From: Chara braunii
Lineage: Eukaryota; Streptophyta; Charophyceae; Charales; Characeae
Direction: 5' to 3'
NCBI GenBank assembly: GCA_003427395.1
Contig: BFEA01000091.1
Location: 1,243,088 to 1,303,134 of the forward strand
DNA: 60,047 bases
The translations under genes were made by a program, and so were the position numbers. Positions 8,600 to 18,502 of the stretch are shown piece after piece (position 1 is the first letter of the stretch; every line of letters starts with the position of its first letter). The notes under the pieces are model-generated. The model worked only from the letters and a program-made list of their open reading frames with translations. It had not been told where the DNA came from and ran no database searches.

Positions 8600-9970
8600 T
8601 GTGACGAAGCAATTTCTGTTCCGCGCGATCTTCTGCACGACAACAATGAGGGGTCCTAAGATGGGAAGGTTGGACCAATTACGGGAGATCGGAATCGAAG
8701 GGAAAATTGCATCGGTGTCCTCGCTTCTTCGTCTTTTTACGTCGCTTCTTTTCGAATGGCTGGGGCCAGGGCTGAGCAAGTCCCGAGATGGTCGATTGAG
8801 TGGTCGGCGCGCCGACAGAGGCGCGATTAATAATGTTTGACGTCGCTTCTTTCTTGTTCTGTTGTCGGGTTCTTGGCGCGGCGATCGCGCGGGAAGTTTT
8901 GCTTCTTTTTTATTTCTTTTTCGAATCTTGTCGAGCCCTCGATGGCTCTCGGAATTTCGGACTTTCTTTTCGGGATTTGTGCTTTAATAAAGTTCTTTTT
9001 GCATTTTTGCGTAAATAGGAATTTAGGAATTCGGATCTTTTTTTGTCGCGCGGAGCTTTTTGCTCACGCGCTTCTTTTTGCGGCTGCGACGGGGCTCTGA
9101 TTAGTCGGCGCCCTTAATCTTGAGTGTAACTGCAATTTTGGGCAGGGCGCCCTTGTAATTGTATCTTTCTTCTTGAGCTTCATCTTTCCCGCCCTCTCTC
9201 TTCTTTCCTTGTCTAGTTGGTCCGCGGGCTGCATGATCGGATCGATGTGTGGAGAGTGGCTATCGCGATCTGCCCATGCAAAACGTAGGCAATCCCTCCC
9301 CTTCTCTCCTTCTAAGTCCTTGCAATTCCGTGTTCTTCACGCATGCATGCACGCTGTAAATTTCAGTTGTACGATTAGGTAGCTCTCTAAAAACGGTTGC
9401 TGGAAGCTCAGGGTAGCGCGATCAGTGAGGGTCGACTCACGAGCGAAGTAAGAGGTGAGTTGAAGTGGGAGTTGGGCGACCCGGCGAGCTGGTGCCAAAT
9501 GTGCGGGGTTGACGCGTGGAGCTACGACGGACTGTAGCGCGCGGGCGAACCCGACGGGTGCAGGAGGGCTAAGCGGGGTGACAACTTCGTGGGTTGGTGT
9601 GTGACGACGGACTGTCCGCATCGGAGAGAGGAAGAGCGAGAGAGAGAGTTGAAATGGATGGACGTGGAGTTGTAATTTTCTTTGTCTTTCTCAATCTTGT
9701 ATATAAGTTTTGATTGTGGCTTGGGCAATTTGCCCTCATTTTCTTTCCGCATCTTTGTCTCGATGTTGTCCCTCGTATGACGTTTCATTCGGCCTCGATC
9801 CTTCCTCCCTTTTGTGTATATCGGATGGACGAGTTCTGATGGAATGATGTGCTTGCCATTTTCGTTTAATCATTATCGTTATCTGCTAATGTCATGTTTA
9901 ATATTGTTGCGGTGCCTGATGTGTGCGATATCACTTTGCATAGTTGAAAATGATTGTTTGCGGGATTACA
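8600..9970 (+). repeat. Ty3/gypsy 5' LTR
   Basis: This 1.37-kb sequence starts TGTGACGAA and ends GGGATTACA, giving TG...CA ends. It matches 18503-19901 throughout, with scattered substitutions (many of them G/A or C/T) and a few small indels. It brackets the gag and pol ORFs as a long terminal repeat should. It would hold the promoter and polyadenylation signals. The flanking bases outside the two LTRs do not show a target duplication, so the element may be recombined or its edge misjudged by a few bases. Confidence 0.92.
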
Positions 9971-10174
9971 GACCCACATCCCACTCCGATCAGGAAGTCG
10001 CGTCGGGCGTGAGATTGGTGTCGGAGCCGACAAGTGACAGGGTTTTAGGATTCACAGGGCGATAACTGAGATCGAAACGATCTGGCTAATACAGGGCGAC
10101 CTCGACCTCGGAATGCGCATCGACGTGACCGCGTCGTTACAAGAAGTCGGTCTGCGGCTCGACGGGCGCCCAAT
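9971..10174 (+). promoter_or_regulatory. Gypsy untranslated leader with an uncertain primer site
   Basis: No TGG lies directly after the LTR. TGGTGTCGGAGCC at 10016-10028 resembles the initiator-tRNA-Met primer site (TGGTATCAGAGCC) with two differences, which I offer only as a candidate. The segment just before it, CCACTCCGATCAGGAAGTCG, recurs at 20906-20925 and, inverted, at 22358-22385. Confidence 0.35.
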
Positions 10175-12256
10175 ATGAACGCTAATCAACAGAACCTGAA
10201 CCCACAACAGAACCCTAACCAGCAGCTAAATCCTAATCAACCCGCACCACGAGCACGGGCACCCATGGCCCCACCCGATCTATATTTATTCGATCCCGCT
10301 CACCACCTTGCTGGAGCATGGCTGACCACGCTCCAAGCTCAGCAGTACGATGACAACAAGGCACAGGTAAACATTCCCGCTCGGTTAGGAGGAGACGCTC
10401 ATCATTGGTTTAGCACCTATGTATGGGTATATCTCCCGACATTCGAGCGAGACTTTCTGAACCGATTCGATTATATCCATCCGGAACAGGCCCTCTTTAT
10501 GATTAAAGATCGAGTCCAAAAACCCCTCGAGTCTGTCACTGAGTACCGAAATCGATTTTACCGAATGTTTGTAAAGACCAAACGAGGCGAACAGGTAGGT
10601 AGAGATTTGTTTATTGACGGACTTCGCAGCAGAGCGATGAGGGCGAAACTGAGAAAACAGTTTTCCCCCATCAATCACACACTGCAACAGATTATGGCCG
10701 CAACGGAAGAGATGGAACGGAAGTTCGCTGCGAGTTTCCTAGAAGGAGAGGATTATCCTAGGGAAGGAGACTCGTCCGAACTGGTGAGAGATAAAGCGGA
10801 GATGGCCGCGCTACAGAATAAGTTCGAAAACATGGGATTTGTGTCTGGCCCGGTCACTTATTTGCAACAGATTAGCCCCAAACGACCAGCCCCGAGTGTG
10901 ATTACGGGCATGCCCGTTCCCGTGATGACGACACCCCCACCTCTGATCGAAAGTCCCGCACTAGCGAATGAATCAACCGCCTTGTTGGAACTGACCAAAA
11001 CACTGGTCAATTTGATCCAGGAAAGCAAAAAGGAACAACGGGAACACAACGCTCGAATAGAGGCGATGATGAGGTCGATGCGACCGATAGCAGTACGGGC
11101 CGCCCCGATTCAACACGGGCTGGCTCCAGCACCCGCTCTAGGAGGGGCCGCTGGTAATTTGAACGTCTGTTACACGTGTCACCAGCCTGGGCATATAGCC
11201 CGAGATTGCCCTCATCGACCCCCACAACCACGGATCAGAGCTGCACCAGTAGCAGCGGCCCCGATCGCTAACGGACCAGGGCGAGTGGGAGCACTAATGG
11301 AAGAAATGGAAGGAAGTGGAAGTGCGTTGGCTACTACGGAAGAAACCGCCGAGCTCATTCTGTTGGATCAATATGTAACGCTTGGCTACCCAGGATTGGG
11401 CATGATTGGAACAATCAGGCCCGCACCCGAACAGAGGGAAGTAGCGGAGTGGAGACCGTCTCCAAGAGAAATGGAGCCGGAAGGGCCCACCTTCGTCACC
11501 GGGGAAATCGGCGTCTTGAACATTGTACGGGCATTAGATCATCGGATTTCTCTTCCGATCGATCATCTGCTCTCGATATCAGAACAGGCCAATGAGCGCA
11601 TGTTGCAACATTGCAAGGCGAACCGGAAGAGGTTCGCCCTCTCTCGAATAGCAAACACAAAAGCCAAAAACCCGCCGCCAGAAGAACATGTTGTTGGTAC
11701 TTCGGACCCCATACGTTTGGGACTAATCCAGAAACATGATCACTTCTTGCGGATTAAAGCAATTCCACGGAAATCCGCAGAATGTGATATCGAAGTATGG
11801 GGAGTCTCGTACAACGCCATTATTGATTCTGGAGCAGCCGTCTTAGCTATCTCATTACGAGTAGTTGAAAGAGCAGGAAGAAAGAAAGATCTGATTATGC
11901 TTGCGGAGAAGGATCAACTTGTCTCAGCAGATGAGGAAAAAATCAAAATAGTGGGCCGAATGACCAATGTTGCTTTTCGACTGGGTAAGGTGCATGCTCT
12001 AGGAGATGTCGTAGTGTTAGACGTTAGCACTTATGATGTTCTTTTGGGTTTACCTGCTCTTATGGCTCTGCGAGCCAACTTGGACTTCGAAAAACGATCG
12101 ATTATCCTCCGAAATACGGGAGGAAAACCTTACGCCATACCTATGAGACTGACCCTTCGTACTACTTTTAATATAGCCCCACAAGTTTCTCAGGTGATGG
12201 CGGGAACTCTCCGTGTGATCACCTGGGAAACTGCGCGGACAATGAGCAATTATTGA
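10175..12256 (+). CDS. gag-pr: Ty3/gypsy Gag-protease polyprotein
   Basis: This 693-codon intact frame starts at an ATG followed by an Asn/Gln/Pro-rich stretch (residues 1-35). The capsid-like part (about 45-190) has HHWFSTYVW and VTEYRNRFYRMF, typical of retrotransposon Gag. A CCHC zinc knuckle, C332-x2-C335-x4-H340-x4-C345 (CYTCHQPGHIARDC), binds RNA. An aspartic protease follows, with DSGA at 551-554 and the flap/C-lobe stretch VSTYDVLLGLPAL. It would package element RNA into particles and cut the polyprotein. It is the only long undamaged frame in the element. Pol begins in a different frame at the TGA, so expression of pol would need a frameshift or reinitiation, unless that offset is itself a mutation. 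Confidence 0.93.
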   Translation: MNANQQNLNPQQNPNQQLNPNQPAPRARAPMAPPDLYLFDPAHHLAGAWLTTLQAQQYDDNKAQVNIPARLGGDAHHWFSTYVWVYLPTFERDFLNRFDYIHPEQALFMIKDRVQKPLESVTEYRNRFYRMFVKTKRGEQVGRDLFIDGLRSRAMRAKLRKQFSPINHTLQQIMAATEEMERKFAASFLEGEDYPREGDSSELVRDKAEMAALQNKFENMGFVSGPVTYLQQISPKRPAPSVITGMPVPVMTTPPPLIESPALANESTALLELTKTLVNLIQESKKEQREHNARIEAMMRSMRPIAVRAAPIQHGLAPAPALGGAAGNLNVCYTCHQPGHIARDCPHRPPQPRIRAAPVAAAPIANGPGRVGALMEEMEGSGSALATTEETAELILLDQYVTLGYPGLGMIGTIRPAPEQREVAEWRPSPREMEPEGPTFVTGEIGVLNIVRALDHRISLPIDHLLSISEQANERMLQHCKANRKRFALSRIANTKAKNPPPEEHVVGTSDPIRLGLIQKHDHFLRIKAIPRKSAECDIEVWGVSYNAIIDSGAAVLAISLRVVERAGRKKDLIMLAEKDQLVSADEEKIKIVGRMTNVAFRLGKVHALGDVVVLDVSTYDVLLGLPALMALRANLDFEKRSIILRNTGGKPYAIPMRLTLRTTFNIAPQVSQVMAGTLRVITWETARTMSNY

Positions 12257-14466
12257 AAGATGCGGACAACAGCGACGAGGATGATGCGGTAATTTTGGAG
12301 TTGGCGCGGCAGCGCGTCTGTTACCCTGCACAACGAACGAACACAAAACCTCTGAACCTGACTGATCGAAACTCCCAGAGGACGCAGGCAATGATTCTGG
12401 GTGAACCTCTCGTACAGATATCAAGGATGGTCGATTCTTTGGAACCCCCTCGAACCCTGTACGAAGGTATCTCCCCTCTCCTTGTGCGATACAATATCAA
12501 GAGACACTCCTGCGTCACGAGTCTCCCGCGATCTCTTTTGCCACCTACAAAAGAGATACGGTTGCTACGCTTAGGGGCGGAGGCCAACTCCTTGGAACCC
12601 CCTGAGCGCCTCGAAACCGGACTCGGGATCAAAATCGCAATGAGACTCGTGCCATGACAGGATATTCGCGACGGAGTAACCCCGGAGGAACATGTAGTCA
12701 TTCGCGAGCAGGATGCACAAATGATGGCCACGGTATTATCTTGGCGATCGGATACCTCGTTTATTTTTGCTCCCCCGCCTGAAACCACTAAGCGGGAAAG
12801 TACGAAACAGATCGACGTGCAGATATGGAACCAGTCGTATGAGCTGCACGTGCCCCACTACGTACCTAACGAGATCCACCACCTTATCGCGGACATTTTA
12901 AAGGAATACCAGGGAGCGATTAGTGTGACGAACACAGACATTGGACTATCACTGGTCATAGAGCACGAGATTCAAACCGGAAACCACCCCCCGATCCACT
13001 GTAAACCCTACAGATATTCCCTAGTGGAACGGTAGACAACCCTTTAGCGGATTCGGGAGTTTGAAGCTACTGGTTGGATCGAACCCGACACTGGACTATG
13101 GTCATTCCCGGTAGTATTAGTGCCGAAGAAGAATGGGTGGATTCGCATTTGCATTGATTATCGAAAGATGAATGATCTAATGATCAAAGACGTGTATCCC
13201 CTTCCCCGGATTGATGATTTGTTGGATGCGATTGGGTGTGCTAATTATTTTAGTAAATTTGATATTCGTCACGGCTTCCATCACATTCTGGTTAAGGAGG
13301 AAGATCGACCGAAAACGGCCTTCGTATTGTTTGAGGGCACGTGGCAGTGGGTCTGGTGCCCGATAGGGATTTGCAACGCGCCTACCACGTTTCAGCGGGC
13401 TATGAATGTGATGTTTCATAACTTCGTCAAAAAGACACGACTGACCCAATGAATGATCAACTTCTGCGTCATCGTGTACATAAATGACATTTTAGTCTGC
13501 TCGAAAACCTATCACGGGCACGCACAGCATATCGAGTGGACACTGGGAGCTCTGAGAGACGGTGGGTTCAAGATTGCACTCGAGAAGAGCGAGTTTTTCC
13601 TATCAGAGATCTCATTCTTGGGCTACGTGGTGACACGGGCAGGACTACGGCTAGACTCGAGAAAGGTTGCGGCGGTGAAGGATGCCCCCGTTCCCACATC
13701 GCCGACGCAGGTTCGAGCCTTTTCGGGACTGGCATCGTACTATCGTCGTCTCATCAAGGGTTTTGCCGCGATAGCGAGACCCCTAACGAACCTGCTACGA
13801 AAGGACCAGCCTCTCAGTTGGGACGCCGAGTGCGAGCAGGCCTTCGCTACCCTCAAGGAGGCCCTGGCCACAACAACTATTCTGATCCGGCCGGACCCTA
13901 CAAAGCAGTTCATTCTCATTACGGACTGGCAACCAGAGGTGATTTCCACTATCCTAGCACAGAAGGGGAATGACGGTCGTGAACACGTTATCGAATATGC
14001 ATCATGCACGGTGCCAGACGAACGGAGGAACGATTTGGCCCCGCAAGGCGAATGTTACGTCGTGGTCTACGGATTCTAGCACTTCCATCTGTATCTTTAC
14101 AGACATAAGTTTCTTCTTGTGACTGACCATGAGTCACTATTGGCTCTCAAAAGGCTCACTAATTATACGGGCATGATTGGGCGTTGGGCGGTGCACCTAT
14201 AGGAGTACGATTTCGACATCGTCCATCGGAAGACGGAGAGGCACGGGAACGCCGACGGGTTGACACGTCTGCATCGACCCGCTAAGGTACCTAAAGGCGA
14301 GGAGATCATTCCGTGGAAGAAGTCGAAATCGCCAAACGGACCTAAGTACGGACAAGTGGTAGTCTTTCCACGTGGCAAGAAACAGACAAATGACAATGGG
14401 GGACGGAGGTAATCCTACAAAACACCTCTCTCTCCCCTCTCACCTTCATCTCTTCTCTCTCTTCCC
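12253..14466 (+). pseudogene. pol: Ty3/gypsy reverse transcriptase and RNase H, nonsense-riddled
   Basis: One frame runs from 12253 through to 16122 with no frameshift but with stops at 12655, 13033, 13045, 13450, 14077, 14200 and 14410. RT lies at about 12850-13750: WSFPVVLVPKKNG, RICIDYRKMN, PLPRIDDLL, FSKFDIRHGFHH (motif A), GICNAPTTFQRAMN (motif B), then VYINDILVCS where the family has Y(V/I)DDIL. The first Asp of the catalytic pair is thus Asn. The connection has FLGYVVTRAGLRLD and FSGLASYYRRLIKGFA. RNase H shows ILITDWQ, a decayed first box, and LLVTDHESLLAL. Stops lie where the family expects Gln (GF-stop-HF, HL-stop-EYDF). The enzyme would copy element RNA but cannot be made intact here. 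Confidence 0.92.
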
Positions 14467-16122
14467 GACAAATTTTGCTATTTTTGCGAAGCGATTTCAC
14501 GCGTTTACTCTGTCCCTATGCATCCTAGTGGGGAAGGTTATGTCGAGTGGGTAGATTGTCGACAATGTGTCGCACGAGCCCATGGCTCTTGCATCCAGTA
14601 TCGAAATGACTATAAGCCTTGGTTGTGCCCCTTGTGTCGAGTCGATAAGATCCCGACCGAGACCCGACTTCTTGACGCCACGTCAGAAGGGTTAGAAAAG
14701 ACCCGAAAATTTAGAAGGGCCGAGGTATGGACGGATATTGCTCTAATTGCCACCTTGGTAGGTAACCCCCTCCAGGACTTCACTAAGGAGGACCGGAGGA
14801 GGGCCAATGAAAGGGCTCGGGACTATCGCTGGAACGAGGGTCGGTTAGAGAAGCGGAAAACGGACGGTAATGGGATTTGGATGGTAGTGCCGCACCCGTT
14901 CCTGAGGTATGACTGGGTTAAGACGACATTTGAGGAAACCGCAGCCCACTTTGCCGTACGGATCACGAAAGCAGCGATCGATAAAAATGAGTGGTATTGG
15001 TCCAACATTCACGACGATGTTAAATTCATCGTCCAACACTGTCAGGTCTGCGCTGCTGACAAGGAGCCGATTCAGCCACCGAGATCGATAGTGCCAACAG
15101 TAGTTGAACGACCTTTTCAAAGGGTTAGTATGGACACTACCGATATTGTGGTGCCCCCTGGACCTAATAACTGTGAGTATTCAATCCTGCTGGTATTTGT
15201 AGACCACTTCTCGAAATGGATTGAGGCATATCCATGTCGAACGCGACAGGTGGCTGAAATCGCGCAATACGTGAACCGTTTTTTGGGAATGCATCAAGAC
15301 ACAGAGGAGATCCTGACGGATAATGGGGCGGAATTCAAAGGGGAAGTTTTGAGGAACCTGGTCATACACGGCGTCGCGATTCAGAATACTGCATCCCACA
15401 TGTCACAGTCTAACGGGCTGGTAGAGAACGCAAATAGGGTGATTAAGACTGCACTGTGACAAAATATCGCGGTACGGGATCCGAGACCCTGGCCCGATAT
15501 CGTAGATCACATCCTGGCGGTCCATCGAAGAACGCCCCACGAATCGACAGGTCTGAGCCCCTTTCAATTACGGACCAACAGTGTGGCTTGCGTTTCGATA
15601 CCGAGCCTCCCGGACGAACCTTCGATGAACCGACGGCCCACCAAGGCCACGGTTCGAGACAAGGCCAAGCGACACCTAGAGCTGATGGAGCGGTCCCTTC
15701 CCCGATTAACCCGGAAGCGCCAAAAAATGACTAAGTTGGCCCATGGTCGACAGGTCCGCAGTTACGAGGCCCGAAATGGGAACGCGGGACCACGACCCCA
15801 ATATAAATTGGGGGACATCGTGCAGGTGAGGAAATGTGCTCGCCAGGGTAAGCTAGCACCACGATTCTTCGGGCGATTTCGCGTAGTCGAGCTCGCTCTG
15901 AACGGAGTGAACAGGGTGCGGCCCTTGCCTGAGGTCTTCGACAACCGATCTGCCCGCCCTATCACGCGCCACATGTCCTATCTGCGGCCCCTCCCTTCCT
16001 CTCCATCTCCACCTTCATCCGCCTCCTCCTCCAACACGGAAGAGGACGACGACTGCTTATCACCCTCTCCTTCTTTGTCTTGCTCCCCTTCTGATACTCT
16101 GTCCCCGCCGCCATCGCCATGA
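14467..16122 (+). pseudogene. pol: Ty3/gypsy PHD-type finger plus integrase (one stop)
   Basis: This is the same frame as the upstream RT. At 14476-14637 there is a C4HC3 zinc finger: Cys codons at 14476, 14485, 14557, 14566, His at 14581, Cys at 14590, 14626, 14635, with Trp two residues before the last pair. That spacing and the Trp are those of a PHD finger. The integrase follows. Its N-terminal zinc domain ends HCQVC. The DDE core has VSMDTTDIV, LTDNGAEFKG and GLVENANR. The C-terminal GPY/F-like block is GDIVQVRK...KLAPRFFGRFRVV. A TGA at 15457 follows TAL just after the core. The tail is Ser/Pro-rich and ends at 16122; no chromodomain is seen. The integrase would insert the cDNA, and the finger might guide it to chromatin (inference). 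Confidence 0.88.
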
Positions 16123-16547
16123 GTTTTTCCACCGAACACGTTCTTGGCGAGCACATGCTGGCACCACGTGGCGATATTTTGGCAATCGGACAAGTCCATC
16201 ATCCACGGATCAGTCTGTATTTTCTCCGATTTGCGCAGTTCTTCAGCACCACTCGGGTGTATGCGGCAGCAGATTTTCGTTTTGCGGTGCATAGCCGGAC
16301 ACTCGTGTTGGCCGAGGCATCGGCTTATCGATGGCTTTTGGCGCCAAGGGTCAGCCACATGTCTACCGTCGTCGTCTTCAGCGGGGACATCAGCGCGCTG
16401 CATCCTACAAGGCATACGACAATCCGAAAATCGCTAAGGGAGTGGGGTGAACAGTTAGCACAGGAGTGGAGTCGGTGGCTTGCGCGGCACGGCGGCAACC
16501 TCATCGTCACCAACAGCGTCGACGTCGGTGGGCTCCGCACGTCCTGA
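16119..16547 (+). CDS. Extra gypsy ORF A, unknown
   Basis: This 142-codon frame has an ATG that overlaps the integrase stop as ATGA. The predicted peptide has no family I recognise. It contains VLGEHMLAPRGDILAIGQVH and, near its end, IRKSLREWGEQLAQEWSRWL, which could be helical. It lies between integrase and the 3' LTR, a place where some plant gypsy elements carry extra or env-like ORFs. No signal peptide or membrane segment is evident. It may be coding or a chance frame. Confidence 0.4.
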   Translation: MSFSTEHVLGEHMLAPRGDILAIGQVHHPRISLYFLRFAQFFSTTRVYAAADFRFAVHSRTLVLAEASAYRWLLAPRVSHMSTVVVFSGDISALHPTRHTTIRKSLREWGEQLAQEWSRWLARHGGNLIVTNSVDVGGLRTS

Positions 16548-17776
16548 CGCGAGCCGGCTGTAGCGCTCCCGGAGCTCGTCCCTTTTCTGCGCCCTCAATG
16601 AACCAATCCCAGTTCTCAACCTTTGCCCTCCCCTCTCTCTTCCCCACTTTCTGGCAGTCTGCTCTCCATCCCCGTCTTTCTTTCTGTATCCAGCCACTCG
16701 CCGTTCCCCTCATCGAACCAAGACACAGGGAAATCTGGTGTGAGCACTACCTCATCCTTTCGCTGTGCCTGGTCGAAGTGGAACTAACGTGGACACGGGA
16801 CAGCGAGCATCGTGCTGCAAGGGAGAGCGTGGAGCTGTTAATCATCCAGGCCTGGAGAATGGAAGTGGAAGGAGATCTCCTCGGGTTCGTCTTCGGAGCA
16901 GTAGAGCCAGGCCACCGGGAGGCGATCGTGTGGGAACTCACGATCCCGTTTGCGCAGCTGGTCGATGACCTCCCCCTCGACATTATATCGCGGTGCGACG
17001 AGAGCCCAGTGCCGCACGTTCTCTCGCGAAGATTAACACCGTACCTGCAGTGGTCAGCCTGCTTAGAGCATCGAACATTAGGTGATAGTTACCCATCGCT
17101 CGCAGAGTACCTGAACCCCCGGGGGATCATCGACGTCCTCTTCTTTTCGCCTAGAACAACAGTGGAGGAGAGAGCCGTGGCCGAAGAAGCGGAGGTGGAG
17201 GACGAAAGCGAAGAAGAAACCGCGGAGGAGAAAGGAAACTACAGTGAGTACAGCAAGGAAGAATCGGGGGCGGAGAGTGAAGAAGAAGAAGAAGAAGATC
17301 AGTTAGGGGAAGAGGAAGGATCTGAGTGGGAGACTCTGGGAGAGGAGACGGATCACGCAGAGGTTTAGGAGGAGGATCCCGAGGCGGCGGCGCGGCGGAG
17401 AGAAGAAATCGCGGCCGAGAAGCAGCCACTGGAGTACACGAGCAGCTCGGATCTGCCGATCCCAAACGACCCGACCAAGGATCCCGAGCCACCCAAGAAC
17501 GACGATGGGGACCTTGCTACCAAGACTTCGAGCGCACCAGTGCGTAGGCGACGGAGCCGATCGCCCTCCCCATCCCCCCGTCCCCCAGTTCGAACACGTG
17601 TTGATCCCGAGCCACCCAAGAACGACGATGGGGAACTTGCTACCGAGACTTCGAGCGCATCGGCGCGCAGGCGACAGAGCCGATCCCCCTCCCCATCCCC
17701 CGGTCCCCTAGTTCGAACACGTTTTGATGCGGAGCATCGGGCTTCGTCCCCGGTCGTTATCCCGCCGCCCCCTTGA
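16466..17776 (+). pseudogene. Extra gypsy ORF B: acidic then Ser/Arg-rich with 41-residue repeats
   Basis: The frame is open to a TAG at 17366 and continues in the same frame to 17776, about 436 codons in all. The ATG at 16598 is a plausible start, since the first 44 residues look like noncoding. The middle (about residues 90-230) has IIQAWRMEVEGDLLGFVFGA and other ordinary globular-looking sequence. Then come a Glu-rich acidic run (about 235-295) and two tandem 41-residue units. The units, with a 123-bp period at 17480 and 17603, each hold DPEPPKNDDG and an RSRSPSPSP core. SR-type and acidic tails bind RNA or basic proteins in other contexts. The role here is unknown. The TAG may be a mutated CAG. 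Confidence 0.5.
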
Positions 17777-17942
17777 TTACCTCACCCTTCGCCAGATTAC
17801 CATCCCGGTCTCTTTCCCCCACAACCCTTTCCCAACTGACACCTTCCGTCATTTCTACGCTACCCGCGTCGCTGTCACGGTACATCCGCACCCTTCTACT
17901 CGGTGCGCCACCCCTGTCTTTTGCCTCCATATCCTTCTCTTT

Positions 17943-18254
17943 AGTGCCGCGTGGCGAGGCCACAACATGATCGAGGTCTATTGCATGATCACGGGGAGTA
18001 TCCCCGCGTGCGAAAACCACGATCGGTTCCGGACGGCCCTCCTCCGCACCTTCACAACCCTCTACCCCGACTATCTCGCGTCTCTCCCCCATAGCGGTAC
18101 CCGCTTCCCTTGCTTCTATCGGATCGTCCAATATCAGGAGCTTCTGGTGACAGTCGCGGGAATGGAAAGCTTCCTACCCCCGCTCCCGACTGACCCACCC
18201 CCTCAACAATCCCCCATGCACCGCCTTCCCTTTCCTCTCCTTGCTAGTTACTGA
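17943..18254 (+). CDS. Extra gypsy ORF C, unknown
   Basis: This is the downstream part of a longer open frame (from 17724), and the ATG at 17967 gives about 95 codons. The peptide MIEVYCMITGSIPACENHDR leads into RTALLRTFTTLYPDYLASL. I recognise no domain. Its place just upstream of the 3' LTR and the overlap with ORF B's tail make it either an accessory ORF or a fortuitous frame. Confidence 0.3.
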   Translation, partial: SAAWRGHNMIEVYCMITGSIPACENHDRFRTALLRTFTTLYPDYLASLPHSGTRFPCFYRIVQYQELLVTVAGMESFLPPLPTDPPPQQSPMHRLPFPLLASY

Positions 18255-18502
18255 TGCGCGATTGCATGGCATGTGTCGCAAGGATGGCACGAGCGATCCC
18301 GTCCTCCAATAGATAGAGCCCTTCCTGGGGAACTTGTAGGAAAGAGCCACGTATGCCACACTGGATGACGTCCACACTCTTTCACATGGTAAGTGGCACG
18401 TTGAAAGCTCCGCGTTGTCGATCGTTTAGAAAGACCGACACATGTCGTAATGTCAAGCAAGCAGGAGCTTGCTTAAAATTGGAACCCATTGGGCGTCACA
18501 TA
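18255..18502. other. Gypsy 3' untranslated region
   Basis: There is no coding and no convincing polypurine tract next to the LTR. A short hairpin, AAGCAAGC-x3-GCTTGCTT, lies at about 18456-18476. The missing polypurine tract is unusual for an element whose LTRs are still easily recognised. Confidence 0.4.

Noticed and set aside
10016-10028. Definite initiator-tRNA-Met primer site
   Set aside because: Two mismatches, and it lies 45 bp past the shared LTR end inside a block that recurs elsewhere; kept only as a candidate.
12253-16122. Stop-codon reassignment or programmed readthrough in pol
   Set aside because: The Gag ORF is open without internal stops, all three stop codons occur in pol, and the RT active site is also mutated, so decay is simpler.
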